Shown piece by piece: positions 8,691 to 17,753 of a DNA stretch of 64,000 nt; position 1 is the stretch's first letter; the number at the start of each line of letters is the position of its first letter. The notes under the pieces were generated by a model that saw only the letters and a program-made list of their open reading frames with translations, had not been told where the DNA came from and made no database searches. The translations under genes were made by a program, and so were the position numbers. Source of the DNA: UBA6049 sp965662345 (GTDB taxonomy: Bacteria > Bacteroidota > Bacteroidia > Flavobacteriales_G > Salibacteraceae); contig CBFIHE010000009.1 of the NCBI GenBank assembly GCA_965662345.1, forward strand, positions 1-64,000, given 5' to 3'.

Positions 8691-8698
8691 CAAATATA
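8691..8698 (-). promoter_or_regulatory. Putative -7 element (TATATTTG) of cinA
   Basis: Exact TAnnTTTG match that ends 4 nt before the chosen ATG. It falls inside the ten-codon upstream extension of the frame, which argues against that longer start. Confidence 0.5.
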
Positions 8699-8760
8699 AA
8701 GCTTGATGAACGCCAATAGGGTAGTTTAAACGAGTTAGTCACTTCTCACCGTTGATTGAG

Positions 8761-8768
8761 TATGTTTG
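8761..8768 (+). promoter_or_regulatory. Putative -7 element (TATGTTTG) of the phosphorylase gene
   Basis: Exact TAnnTTTG match 18 nt before the ATG at 8787, in the short divergent region shared with cinA. Confidence 0.5.
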
Positions 8769-8786
8769 TACTTCAATACACATTAA

Positions 8787-9665
8787 ATGAGCACAATTCC
8801 CCAGCAATCTGAGTTAATTCTCAATCCTGATGGATCTGTATACCACCTAAAACTTAAAGAAGAACATATTGCTGATATAGTATTAGTTGTGGGCGATCAA
8901 AACCGAGTGCCACGAATAGCCAAGTACTTTGATTCTATTGAGTTTGAAGGAGAAAACAGAGAGTTTAGAACTGCTACTGGTATTTTTAATAATACTAGAA
9001 TAACCGTCTTAAGCACGGGTATTGGCACCGACAATATTGATATTGTATTGAATGAACTTGATGCTGCGGTTAACTACGATTTGCAAACCCGACTTCCAAA
9101 GAAAAAGCATCGCAGTTTATCTATTATTCGCTTGGGAACGACTGGTGGAATCCAAAAGAATATTCCCATAGATTCTCTTTTAATCAGTAGAGCAGCCATT
9201 GGTTTGGATGGACTTTTAAACTATTACGGGGCCGATGCGAACCATGAAGAAGCTCAAATGGAAAATCAATTTATTGAACAAGCTCGCTACCCAGAAGAGC
9301 TTGCAAGGCCATACATTCGCCTCTGCGATGATTCTATTTCTGAAAAACTAGCGGATAAAGCCATTTTAGAAGGCATCACCCTCACCTCACCTGGTTTTTA
9401 TGCTCCACAAACGAGGAGCTTACGTGCGCCTTTGCGTTATCCGCATCTGTTCAATGCGTATCAAGAAGTGTCTTTAAGCGGCAAGCGCATTACCAATTTT
9501 GAAATGGAAACTTCTGCGCTTTATGGCTTGGGTAAAGCGCTAGGACATAAATGCTGCACTATTTGTGCCGTTATTGCCAATAGAGCAACAGGTACCTTCA
9601 GCAAAGATCATGGTAAGGCAGAAGAGCATCTCGTTCAACACGTTTTAGACAAGTTAACAAGTTGA
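8787..9665 (+). CDS. Nucleoside phosphorylase (PNP/UDP family, uridine-phosphorylase-like)
   Basis: 292 residues with marks of the PNP_UDP_1 fold: VVGDQNRVPRIAKYF (about 33-47, phosphate-binding start), STGIGTDN (about 76-83), RLGTTGGIQ (about 116-124) and NFEMETSALYGLGKA, whose Glu-Met-Glu contacts the ribose in this family. The enzymes split nucleosides with phosphate to give the base and ribose-1-phosphate. The sequence is closest in layout to uridine phosphorylase, but substrate cannot be fixed by eye. Monocistronic; TAnnTTTG lies upstream. Confidence 0.85.
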   Translation: MSTIPQQSELILNPDGSVYHLKLKEEHIADIVLVVGDQNRVPRIAKYFDSIEFEGENREFRTATGIFNNTRITVLSTGIGTDNIDIVLNELDAAVNYDLQTRLPKKKHRSLSIIRLGTTGGIQKNIPIDSLLISRAAIGLDGLLNYYGADANHEEAQMENQFIEQARYPEELARPYIRLCDDSISEKLADKAILEGITLTSPGFYAPQTRSLRAPLRYPHLFNAYQEVSLSGKRITNFEMETSALYGLGKALGHKCCTICAVIANRATGTFSKDHGKAEEHLVQHVLDKLTS

Positions 9666-9688
9666 TTGTTAAAACTCTTACCATTCAC

Positions 9689-9721
9689 TTGATTTTACGC
9701 TGAGTGCTGCTCCTACTTTTG
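9689..9721 (+). promoter_or_regulatory. Promoter of the SirB1-like gene
   Basis: A -33 TTG (9689-9691), 22-nt spacer and TACTTTTG (9714-9721). The TTG start codon at 9741 follows after 19 nt, which supports that unusual start. Confidence 0.55.
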
Positions 9722-9740
9722 GAGTAATAACGCAGAGACT

Positions 9741-10625
9741 TTGGCGAACATTGATAACATCCATTCCTTAGTAAACCTTTTAGACGATCCCGATGATGGA
9801 ATCTACACTCACATTAGGGGAGAAATCATGGGAATGGGCCCTGAAGTCATTCCAGACTTAGAAGAGATTTGGGAAGAAGGTTCACTTAGTCTACTCTTTC
9901 AATCGCGTATTGAAGAAATAATTCATGATATACGGTTTAACTCGGTTAAAAAAGAGCTCAATGATTGGAATAAGCACAGGAATGAAGACTTACTCGAGGG
10001 TATGTATCTTATTGCCAAATATCAATATCCTGAGCTGAGTCGTGTAGACATTGAAGAACCTATTGACAAACTGGCTCGTGATATTTGGATAGAACTTAAC
10101 GAAAACCTCACCGCCCTTGAGAAAATGCGAATCATAAACCATATACTTTATGATGTGCATGGGTTAACGGGAAACACAACGAACTATCTATCTCCTTCTA
10201 ATTCTTACTTGAACGATGTTCTCAACACAAAAAAAGGAAACCCAATTAGCTTATCTATTATCAACATCTTATTAGGGGAGAAGTTGGGGCTTCCGCTGAA
10301 AGGAATTAATCTACCCAGGCATTTTATTGTAGCTTGGGAGGATGATTTCTTTTCAAGGTTTAATAAAGAAATGGCTAGTCCAATCATGTTCTATGCGAAC
10401 CCTTTTAGTAAAGGCACCATATTCAGCAGAAAAGATGTAGAGCATTTCTTAAAGCAAATAAATGTTGACCCATTGGATATCTTTTTTGAGCCTTGCGACA
10501 ATACGTCTATCGTTAATCGTGTAATCAATAACTTGATTAATTCTTATACTCAACAAGGCTTTAAGGATAAGGTAGATGACCTTACTATTCTTCAACAAGT
10601 GATTAGTCCAAAATCCGAAGAATAG
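9741..10625 (+). CDS. SirB1/transglutaminase-like protein
   Basis: 294 residues. The central part resembles the SirB1 N-terminal (transglutaminase-like) family: INHILYDVHGLTGN (about 133-146), then GNPISLSIINILLGEKLGLPLKGINLPRHFIV (about 165-196), the usual core around the His of that fold. The C-terminal half is helical and TPR-like in related proteins. The cellular role of SirB1-like proteins is poorly known. The only start before the conserved region in this frame is TTG at 9741, the next ATG being 88 nt inside. The 3' end overlaps the convergent sugar transferase by 23 nt. Confidence 0.75.
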   Translation: MANIDNIHSLVNLLDDPDDGIYTHIRGEIMGMGPEVIPDLEEIWEEGSLSLLFQSRIEEIIHDIRFNSVKKELNDWNKHRNEDLLEGMYLIAKYQYPELSRVDIEEPIDKLARDIWIELNENLTALEKMRIINHILYDVHGLTGNTTNYLSPSNSYLNDVLNTKKGNPISLSIINILLGEKLGLPLKGINLPRHFIVAWEDDFFSRFNKEMASPIMFYANPFSKGTIFSRKDVEHFLKQINVDPLDIFFEPCDNTSIVNRVINNLINSYTQQGFKDKVDDLTILQQVISPKSEE

Positions 10626-11190
10626 TTCCAAAAATAATTTTCACATCTGTTACCAACCCAGCATCTTCTATATACTTGAGATTTAGTTCCAGTTTGTGCG
10701 GCATTATTTCATTGATATATGCTGATTCAGGGTTTTCTGCTTTAGCAAGAATTTCACTCTCATGCACATATTCCAAAGAAGCATAATCTGTTAAACCTGG
10801 TTTTACAGAAAGTACCATCCGTTGCTCAGGGCTATATAACTTTACATATCGGTCTACTTCAGGTCTTGGACCCACTACGCTCATTTCACCCTTTAGGATG
10901 TTTAATAGTTGGGGAAATTCATCAATTTTAAACTTGCGCAAGTAGTAACCCACTTTTGTTACCCGAGGGTCTCTGTGCCCAACCGTTATTTTCCGTTGAT
11001 CAGTATTGGGCCGCATAGTTCTGAACTTAAAGAGCTTAAAGGGTACACCATCTTTCCCTATTCGCTCTTGCAAGTAGAAAACACCTCCCTTAGAGTCAAT
11101 CGTAATGAGTACTGCAACCAGTAAAAAAACCGGACTCAATACGATTAATACTACACCAGATGAGATTATATCAAAAGCTCTTTTGATCAC
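10603..11190 (-). CDS. Initiating sugar-phosphate transferase (PglC-like, bacterial sugar transferase family)
   Basis: 195 residues, the small monotopic form of the family (Campylobacter PglC has about 200). A single hydrophobic N-terminal hairpin (about 10-32) is followed by the family core: YLQERIGKDGVPFKLFKFRTM with the Arg-rich loop, DEFPQLLNILKGEMSVVGPRPE with the catalytic Asp-Glu pair, and KPGLTDYAS. Such enzymes load the first sugar-1-phosphate on undecaprenyl phosphate. The start is GTG, overlapping the stop of the aminotransferase gene (GTGA). The link to an ArnB/PglE-type aminotransferase makes a 4-amino sugar a plausible first sugar, but that is inference. Confidence 0.9.
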   Translation of the reverse strand: MIKRAFDIISSGVVLIVLSPVFLLVAVLITIDSKGGVFYLQERIGKDGVPFKLFKFRTMRPNTDQRKITVGHRDPRVTKVGYYLRKFKIDEFPQLLNILKGEMSVVGPRPEVDRYVKLYSPEQRMVLSVKPGLTDYASLEYVHESEILAKAENPESAYINEIMPHKLELNLKYIEDAGLVTDVKIIFGTILRILD

Positions 11191-12410
11191 GCAGGAACTT
11201 TCTCCAAAACCTTTTCAACTGCGAAGACAACTGCATCTAATACAATTTCAACAGCTTCATCTGAAAGGTCGTAATAAACTGGCAACGTTATCTCTTTTTC
11301 ATAATTCGAAAAAGACTGTGGGTAATGGTCTATGTTATATCCTCTATGCTTGTAATAACTGAGCATGGGCAAAGGCTGATAGTGCACATTTACAGCCACA
11401 TCTTGCTCATAAATTTCGTAAATGATGAGATTCCTCTGGTACTCGGTAATTCCATTTATCCTCAACAAGAATAAATGATAATTGGAGCATTTGTCTTCAT
11501 TTTCATATTCAGGCAGTCTTGCCCATTCATAGTTGCTCAATCGCTCGCAATACCTTTGAAAAATAGCTCGCCTTCTTTTGAGGGTATCACTTTCATATCG
11601 CTCCAGTTCAACCAAACCAATAGAAGCCAATATATCGGTCATATTATACTTATAACCAGCTTCAACCACATCATAGCGCCATCCACCCTTTTGAACTTTT
11701 GCGAATGCATCTTTGGTTTGACCGTGAAGCGATTTTGTATTCAGGTCTTTGTACATTCTTTGAGGGTCGAAACGATCTGGTAAATTCAAGGATAAAGAAC
11801 CACCTTCAGCAGTAGTAAGATTCTTTACAGCATGAAAAGAAAAAGCAGTTGCATCTGCCAAAGAGCCAGAGTTCTTCCCTTTATACGTAGCTCCTATTGA
11901 ATGAGCTCCATCTGCTAAAATCATTATCCTGCGCAATAACTCTTGCGGTTCTGTTCGCGGTCTAAACTTGGCGCGGACTTCTTTTTTGCGCACAATTTCG
12001 AAGATTTCATCATAATCGCATGGGAAACCACCTAGGTCTACAGGAATAATAACCTTGGTTTTATTGGTGATGAGGGCTTCTAGTTTATCTGTATCTATGT
12101 TAAAGTCTTCTTTTACATCGCACATTACTGGGGTAGCTCCTGTATGTACCACGGCATTAGCGGTTGCGGTGTAAGTGTAAGCTGGTATTATGACCTCATC
12201 GCCTTCACCAACACCAAACCAAGACAGCATTAGCTCCATACCTGCTGTACCAGAATTCAAGCAAATAGTAACTTTCGCACCTGAATACTCAGAAATACGC
12301 TTTTCAAATAGCTTGGTTTTAGGACCAGTAGTTATCCAGCCGCTCTTTAGCGTATCCACTACTTCCTCAATTACCTTATCGTCTATCCTCGGAGGCGAAA
12401 ACGGAATCAT
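11187..12410 (-). CDS. DegT/DnrJ/EryC1/StrS sugar aminotransferase
   Basis: 407 residues, fold-type I PLP enzyme. Seen: SGWITTGPKTKLFE near the N-terminus, NSGTAG (about 52-57), Asp167 in LADGAHS and the PLP lysine at about 196 in SFHAVKNLTTAEGG. The GW(L/I)TTGP and FSFHAxKN(L/I)T motifs are closer to ArnB/PglE-type C4 aminotransferases than to the WbpE C3 type. A roughly 20-residue charged insert lies before LADGAHS. It makes an amino sugar nucleotide for the polysaccharide. No 4,6-dehydratase that would supply a 4-keto substrate is visible in the window. It overlaps the transferase downstream by 4 nt and has its own TAnnTTTG element upstream. Confidence 0.88.
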   Translation of the reverse strand: MIPFSPPRIDDKVIEEVVDTLKSGWITTGPKTKLFEKRISEYSGAKVTICLNSGTAGMELMLSWFGVGEGDEVIIPAYTYTATANAVVHTGATPVMCDVKEDFNIDTDKLEALITNKTKVIIPVDLGGFPCDYDEIFEIVRKKEVRAKFRPRTEPQELLRRIMILADGAHSIGATYKGKNSGSLADATAFSFHAVKNLTTAEGGSLSLNLPDRFDPQRMYKDLNTKSLHGQTKDAFAKVQKGGWRYDVVEAGYKYNMTDILASIGLVELERYESDTLKRRRAIFQRYCERLSNYEWARLPEYENEDKCSNYHLFLLRINGITEYQRNLIIYEIYEQDVAVNVHYQPLPMLSYYKHRGYNIDHYPQSFSNYEKEITLPVYYDLSDEAVEIVLDAVVFAVEKVLEKVPA

Positions 12411-12433
12411 ATAATCTTCTTATTGTAATGGTT

Positions 12434-12441
12434 CAAAAATA
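12434..12441 (-). promoter_or_regulatory. Putative -7 element (TATTTTTG) inside the polysaccharide locus
   Basis: Exact TAnnTTTG match on the minus strand, 23 nt before the aminotransferase ATG. It suggests that the last two genes can be transcribed separately. Confidence 0.4.
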
Positions 12442-12457
12442 CATAAAGTATAACGGT

Positions 12458-13657
12458 TCAGTCTTTCCAGGTAAAGTATAACAGCACCCACATTACGGCA
12501 TAAAAAATCACACCTCCCTGCTTCTCTAAAACACTCTCTGTAAGGAAATTAACACCAACGTTTCCTAAAAAAAGAACATAGAGGTAATTTCCTTTTTCCC
12601 AAATAAACTTTAAAGGGTAAAGCATAGGCAACAATAAAGACAACAAGCCAAGCATACCAAAAGCAATGGTTACTTGAAAGAACTGATTATGTACGTTAAG
12701 GTTCTTCACTACGGCATAAGCAATACGTTCTTCCTTAAATTTATCCTGCATAGTGTCTTGAGCATCACCTGTTCCTACGCCATAAATTGGACTATCAGCC
12801 ACTATGTCAAAGCTCGCTTTCCACATAGCAAGTCTAGAACCAAAGCTTGAACTTTGATTGCCTGCTTCTGCGATAACTTGGCCTTGTCTACCACCTTTTG
12901 AAATCATGTAAGACACGCCAATGATGCCAATGCTCACAAACAGTAAAAGCAAATAGGCAGAGAGCTGATTCTTCCATCTTATTCTGGGTAAAACAAGCAC
13001 TCCGAACCCATAAATTAAGTTCAGGATAAGGACTATCGTTCCGGTACGAGACTCTAGTTGATATACACCTACAATAAGCACCACTAGACCTAAATAATAG
13101 CGTAGGTTAATGCGATCTTTGGAATGATAGATCAAACTTATTAGCAATGAAATAGCGAAGTTGGCATACATTGAAAAGTACCCTGGGTGCATGAAAAGAG
13201 AAAGATCTTTGTAATAAAATACCCTGTGTTCTCCCAGCTTAAAAAAGGCTATTGCAGCTGAAATAAAGCTCAAAACCATTACCACAATGTTTCCAAAAAC
13301 GAATGTTTTGGTTAGCTCTGGCAAGGTGAATTTGTTTACGTTCTTACCTGTGAGCATTATCAAGGGAACAATTAATAGTGAGAGCTGCATCTCAAGATGA
13401 AAAAGTCCCTCTTGCATATTCTCTGTGTAGAGCAGCCCAATTATATTCAATAGATACAAAGAAGAGAACATCAAAATAACCTTCCATCTTTTCTTAAAGA
13501 GGGTAAGTCTTTCTTCCCAAGAGCAAGTAAAGAGTGAAGTAATCAAAAATAGACCCAAAAAAGCAGGCACCAAACGCTGCTCAAATGGTAATATAAATAC
13601 CATGACATGTGCCAGGTAAAGGTTTATTCTGTTTATGCTGATTCCTTCGCCTATCAA
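12458..13657 (-). CDS. O-antigen ligase/polymerase family membrane protein
   Basis: 399 residues with about ten hydrophobic membrane spans and one large periplasmic loop. The loop holds SPIYGVGTGDAQDTM and VHNQFFQVTIAFGMLGLL, the Wzy_C/WaaL signature (GxGxGxxxxxF and HNxFxxxxxxxG). Members either ligate undecaprenyl-linked glycans to lipid A core or polymerise repeat units. Another candidate polymerase lies at 19.7-21.0 kb, so one may be ligase and the other polymerase. The start is TTG overlapping the stop of the epimerase gene (TTGA); an internal ATG at codon 19 is an alternative. Confidence 0.85.
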   Translation of the reverse strand: MIGEGISINRINLYLAHVMVFILPFEQRLVPAFLGLFLITSLFTCSWEERLTLFKKRWKVILMFSSLYLLNIIGLLYTENMQEGLFHLEMQLSLLIVPLIMLTGKNVNKFTLPELTKTFVFGNIVVMVLSFISAAIAFFKLGEHRVFYYKDLSLFMHPGYFSMYANFAISLLISLIYHSKDRINLRYYLGLVVLIVGVYQLESRTGTIVLILNLIYGFGVLVLPRIRWKNQLSAYLLLLFVSIGIIGVSYMISKGGRQGQVIAEAGNQSSSFGSRLAMWKASFDIVADSPIYGVGTGDAQDTMQDKFKEERIAYAVVKNLNVHNQFFQVTIAFGMLGLLSLLLPMLYPLKFIWEKGNYLYVLFLGNVGVNFLTESVLEKQGGVIFYAVMWVLLYFTWKD

Positions 13658-14736
13658 TTAGTAAAGTGTTTCAGTAATGCTTTCGCAATTGTATGAGCCG
13701 CTTTACCGTTACCATAAAGATTTACTTCAAAGTTAAGTTGGCTCTCAATCATTTTCTGATGTTCTCTAAGCAGAGCGTCCGTATCTGCTCCTACTAGTAC
13801 ATTAAAGCCATGTTCCACCAATTCAACCCACTCTGTTTGATCTCGCATGGTTATACAGCCTTTGGCAAAGAAAAAAGCTTCTTTCTGCAGGCCGCCACTA
13901 TCTGTCATTACAACAGAAGATTTTTTTAGCAGCTCTACCATTTCAAAATAACCTACAGGTGGAATTACTATACAATCTAATTTAATACCTGTTTTATCCA
14001 ATACACTTTTTGTTCGTGGGTGTAAAGGAATCACCACGGGATTCTGCTCTGTATGAATCCGATTGATCCCAGTTACCAAAGCATTCAATCTTTTCTCATC
14101 ATCGGTGTTTTCTGCACGATGTAAAGTACATAGCGTAAACCCACCTAGTGGCAGATTATCTGGTAAATTCGCTTTCTCATGAGAGGTCTGAGCGTAGAAT
14201 AATGCTGCATCTTGCATTACATCTCCAGATTTTACAATTTCATTCTCGAAATGATCATAGCCTTCTTTGCTCAAATTTTCAATTGCCGTATTCGTTGGAC
14301 AAAACAACAAATCTGAAATGCGATCTGTAAGTATTCGGTTTATTTCTTCTGGCATTTCCATATTGAAACTTCTTAGCCCCGCTTCAACATGTCCTACAGG
14401 GATGTGGAGTTTCTTGGCAGCAAGTGCCCCTGCTAATGTTGAGTTTGTATCTCCATAAACCAATAACAAATCAGGTTTTTCTGTAAGTAACAGCTCTTCT
14501 ATACCCTCGAGCATTCTACCCGTCATAGCTCCATGCCCTAAAGAGTTAATTGCTAGGTTGTATTTGGGTTTAGGTATATCCATATCATTGAAGAATACAT
14601 CGCTCATATTCTCGTCAAAGTGCTGACCAGTATGTACCAAGACTTCTTCGATATCTGGATATTCTCTGAATACCCTGCTCAATGCAGCAGCTTTAATAAA
14701 CTGTGGACGAGCTCCTATAATCGTTACTATTTTCAT
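13654..14736 (-). CDS. Non-hydrolysing UDP-sugar 2-epimerase, WbpI/WecB family
   Basis: 360 residues of the epimerase-2 GT-B fold: VYGDTNSTLAGALAA, GHVEAGLRS and the EEINR motif, then TLHRAENTD and DSGGLQKEA. The N-terminus KIVTIIGARPQFIKAA is typical of WbpI/WlbD (UDP-2,3-diacetamido-2,3-dideoxyglucuronate 2-epimerase), whereas WecB usually starts with a GTRPExIK motif. With the WbpD-type acetyltransferase (22.3 kb) and WbpB-type dehydrogenase (32.1 kb), this favours UDP-ManNAc(3NAc)A synthesis over UDP-ManNAc. It overlaps both neighbours by 4 nt. Confidence 0.88.
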   Translation of the reverse strand: MKIVTIIGARPQFIKAAALSRVFREYPDIEEVLVHTGQHFDENMSDVFFNDMDIPKPKYNLAINSLGHGAMTGRMLEGIEELLLTEKPDLLLVYGDTNSTLAGALAAKKLHIPVGHVEAGLRSFNMEMPEEINRILTDRISDLLFCPTNTAIENLSKEGYDHFENEIVKSGDVMQDAALFYAQTSHEKANLPDNLPLGGFTLCTLHRAENTDDEKRLNALVTGINRIHTEQNPVVIPLHPRTKSVLDKTGIKLDCIVIPPVGYFEMVELLKKSSVVMTDSGGLQKEAFFFAKGCITMRDQTEWVELVEHGFNVLVGADTDALLREHQKMIESQLNFEVNLYGNGKAAHTIAKALLKHFTN

Positions 14737-15959
14737 GTGCTTAACTTCTTTAGCTCTTGGTGAAATGATTCGGCAATTTTATCGCGATTAAAGTTCTCAG
14801 CAACATAATCTCTTCCATTATTCCCCATCACTTCAAAATCAGAGTTATTCTCTAGCTTCTCTTTTATTACACTTGCCAAGTGGGCATCATCCTCCGGATT
14901 AAAGTGTAACCCTGCTTTGCCATTCTCTATAAATAACTGCTTTGCCTCACCATTCACTCCTAAGATAATTGGCGTCTTCATTGCTAGCAATTCAAAGATT
15001 TTAGACGGAATTGCCCCTTCAAACAGCGGCAGTTTCTTCAATGGAACCACAGATGCATCTACATCTTTTATGATTCCTGGCATAGCGTCTTTAGTTACAG
15101 GGGCTAAGAATAAAACGTTATTAAGAGACCGTTCCCTGGCCATTTCACTAAGAGCTGGTTTTTCTGGTCCATCGCCAAGCAATACAAACTTAAGTTGAGG
15201 ATATTCTTTCAGTCGGTCTGCAGCTTTTAGAATAACCTCCAAACCCTGTGCATGACCAATTATTCCTGCATAGAGAAATACCAAGTCGTTTTCGGCAAGT
15301 CCAACCTTGCTTCTCCAGCCTTTTTGAATCTTATCAGGATTATATCTGCTAAGATCAACTCCGTTGGGTAACCAATAAACCAATTTGTTAGGGAATCTTT
15401 TGCTTATATCTGCTACAATACCTTGTGTTTGACCTGTAACAAGAGTAGATGAAGCATATAGAAACTCTTCTAATCTAGTAGCCATTCCCAAGAAAAACCT
15501 ATTTGTTACCAAACCCAGTTTCTCTGCACTCTCTGGCCAAAGATCACTTACGTTAAAAATAAGCTTTGCGCCTTTTAGTTTGCAAAGAACCCATGCACTT
15601 ATACCCAGAAAAAGAGGCGGAGATTCTACCATTATAAAATCGTATTTGGGAAGTCTAAGCCAGCCTGAAAGAAGCGATGAAAACACAAATGAGAAGTAAT
15701 TTAATAGACGCAAGAAGATACTTGCGGATTTCTTGACGAAAATGCTGCTTCTATAAACCGTTATGCCATCTATCTCCTCTTTTCTAATTTTTCCAGACTC
15801 ATAATCAGGAAAGATTTCCATTTTAGGATAATTAGGCATTGCTGTCAGCACCTCCACCTCAACACCTTTAGCTTTTAAACGAAGGGCTAACTCATGCAGT
15901 CTGTTCTGTGGAGCACCCGTTTCTGGAGGATAATATTGTGTTAGAATTAATAACTTCAA
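14733..15959 (-). CDS. GT4 glycosyltransferase (WbuB-like)
   Basis: 408 residues, GT-B fold. The N-terminus LLILTQYYPPETGAPQNRL is typical of WbuB-like enzymes. Residues near LIFNVSDLWPESAEKLG are also typical, and the C-terminal GT4 core has YAGIIGHAQGL, LLGDGPEK and the EGAIPSKIFELLAMKTP donor-binding motif (ExxxPxKxxE). It would add a sugar to the lipid-linked repeat unit at the inner membrane. The start codon is TTG at 15959; the next residues match the family start exactly. A TATTTTTG element lies about 90 nt upstream. Confidence 0.9.
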   Translation of the reverse strand: MKLLILTQYYPPETGAPQNRLHELALRLKAKGVEVEVLTAMPNYPKMEIFPDYESGKIRKEEIDGITVYRSSIFVKKSASIFLRLLNYFSFVFSSLLSGWLRLPKYDFIMVESPPLFLGISAWVLCKLKGAKLIFNVSDLWPESAEKLGLVTNRFFLGMATRLEEFLYASSTLVTGQTQGIVADISKRFPNKLVYWLPNGVDLSRYNPDKIQKGWRSKVGLAENDLVFLYAGIIGHAQGLEVILKAADRLKEYPQLKFVLLGDGPEKPALSEMARERSLNNVLFLAPVTKDAMPGIIKDVDASVVPLKKLPLFEGAIPSKIFELLAMKTPIILGVNGEAKQLFIENGKAGLHFNPEDDAHLASVIKEKLENNSDFEVMGNNGRDYVAENFNRDKIAESFHQELKKLST

Positions 15960-16047
15960 TTTCTTCTCAATTTGCCTTTTGATTGAATCTATGCACCCTT
16001 ATTATTTTGAATCACTCGTTTCAACATTCATATTAGAGCAGGCAATA

Positions 16048-16055
16048 CAAAAATA
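16048..16055 (-). promoter_or_regulatory. Putative -7 element (TATTTTTG) upstream of the WbuB-like gene
   Basis: Exact TAnnTTTG match in the 99-nt gap after the C5-epimerase-like gene. No clear -33 element. Confidence 0.35.
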
Positions 16056-16058
16056 CAG

Positions 16059-17753
16059 CTAGTAAATATTTCCTCTCTTCGTTTTCTCAGGTAGCACCAC
16101 ATTCTGCTCTCTAATGAAATTGCGAACCTCAAAGGTACTTTCAAAAACGTTCAAATCTCCTAGCTCAAACGTGTGGCTATTTTCATCATCTACAGCTTTG
16201 TAATACATCATTACGCGAACCGTGATCGGCTTGGTAAAATCCAATTTGTCTACTTGTTTAAACCCTGTTGGGTGAAAAACAATGAAATTGTTCTTCCTGG
16301 GCACAGGTCTTTGATAATACCGTTCTGCAGAATTACCCATATGGTCTATTAACAAAATTCGCAATGAACTAATCTGAAACGAATGATTCAGTGTAAACCC
16401 GTAGTAGAACGCTCTATTTACCAGTTTTGAATTGAGTGCTGCGTTGAAATCAATATGCTTACTAATTGAATCAGCGGGGTTGCTTAATCTCCAATTTCCA
16501 TCCACGCGTTCAACTTCTCCCTGGTATAAACTCCAAGTGGCATTACTTTTATGGAGCAATAGCGTATCTATTATGTAGTCTAGCTTCTCATTGTTATATA
16601 ACAGTACTGAGTCTCCTGAATAAACAGAAAATAACTGAAGGCTCTGAAGTTCCTTATCATCTGAAAGGGGGAAAACGTGAAATGCTCTATCCATTAAACC
16701 CACTTCTAAATTTCTTGGGTTTTTCACATAATAATTCTCTGTGGAACCGTCTGCAAAGTTCATTTTTATGGTTAAGGAGTAGGTGTCTATCCAATACGGG
16801 TGTGGTGGTCCTAATGCTGAAAAGAATAAGGAATCGTCTTCGTTAATAAGAACTGGATATGTCGTTCTTAATAAATCCCTTCTACGCTTTAACTCTTTGT
16901 TCCAGATAGTGTCATGATGCGAATCCAAAGTCTTAAGAGATTCAAACAAGAGAATATCAAAGATCGCATAGTGTGTAGGTTCAATGGTTACTGGGTTTAA
17001 CATGTACTTGGTCCACTTTGTGGAATCATAATAATACTCAACACGCTTTTTCAAGAAGGCTGAAACACCTTTTTCATAAGCCTGCTGTGCCCTGGTTAAA
17101 CCTGTTTCATTAGCTATGGTTTTAAGGTTTACAAGTGCATAAAGAAATCCGTTCAATACAAAATACCCATTGTTAGGGTTGGTTATGGTTTCTGCATACT
17201 CCAAGTACCAGGTAGCGGAATCACCTAGCTGAATGGTACAGCCATTTTCTTTGGTGGTGTTTAACACCCCATTCAACACCTTTTCAAATTCACAGTAATA
17301 GGTTGAGTCTCTAGAAATCTCAAAACCTTTCCAAAAGGCAAGAGCAATAGTTGTATTTGCCATGGCAGACCACCACTGCCCCTTTTTCATTTCATGGTGA
17401 TCGAATCCGTATGCATAAGTAACCGCATCATTTGTTTCTATCCGATACTTATAATTTTTCAAAAATTCTAGATAAGGCTCGAAACTCAAACGACCATTCT
17501 CCAATTGCCAGTCTGGTTGTGCGTGCAGTATAAACAGAGCATGTCTTCCGACATCTAGTGGGTGATTTGCTTTGAAAATTGAGGAATCTAAATACCCTTT
17601 TATGATTACTGAATCAGTATAACCCCAAAGCGCAGGAGTTAATGGATCATACTCTTCTAGCTCTGTTGTTTCATCAGAAAGTGGTTTGTGTTTCTTGTCT
17701 TGACATGAATCCGCAACGAAAAGAAAGCAAAGGGCTAAAGCTATTACTCTCAT
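16059..17753 (-). CDS. Lipoprotein with D-glucuronyl C5-epimerase C-terminal-like domain
   Basis: 564 residues. The signal peptide ends in VADSC, with probable lipidation at Cys17. Residues about 125-275 show the C5-epim_C pattern: GQWWSAMANTTIALAFWKG (126-143), WYLEYAETITNPNNGYFVLNG (with the conserved NGxxYAL run) and KKRVEYYYDSTKWTKYML followed by EPTHYAIFDILLFESL. In eukaryotic and a few bacterial enzymes this domain converts D-glucuronate to L-iduronate in heparosan-like chains. The C-terminal half (about 300-564) is beta-rich and unrecognised. Being a lipoprotein, it would act outside the cytoplasm. It overlaps the upstream GT gene by 4 nt. Confidence 0.7.
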   Translation of the reverse strand: MRVIALALCFLFVADSCQDKKHKPLSDETTELEEYDPLTPALWGYTDSVIIKGYLDSSIFKANHPLDVGRHALFILHAQPDWQLENGRLSFEPYLEFLKNYKYRIETNDAVTYAYGFDHHEMKKGQWWSAMANTTIALAFWKGFEISRDSTYYCEFEKVLNGVLNTTKENGCTIQLGDSATWYLEYAETITNPNNGYFVLNGFLYALVNLKTIANETGLTRAQQAYEKGVSAFLKKRVEYYYDSTKWTKYMLNPVTIEPTHYAIFDILLFESLKTLDSHHDTIWNKELKRRRDLLRTTYPVLINEDDSLFFSALGPPHPYWIDTYSLTIKMNFADGSTENYYVKNPRNLEVGLMDRAFHVFPLSDDKELQSLQLFSVYSGDSVLLYNNEKLDYIIDTLLLHKSNATWSLYQGEVERVDGNWRLSNPADSISKHIDFNAALNSKLVNRAFYYGFTLNHSFQISSLRILLIDHMGNSAERYYQRPVPRKNNFIVFHPTGFKQVDKLDFTKPITVRVMMYYKAVDDENSHTFELGDLNVFESTFEVRNFIREQNVVLPEKTKRGNIY

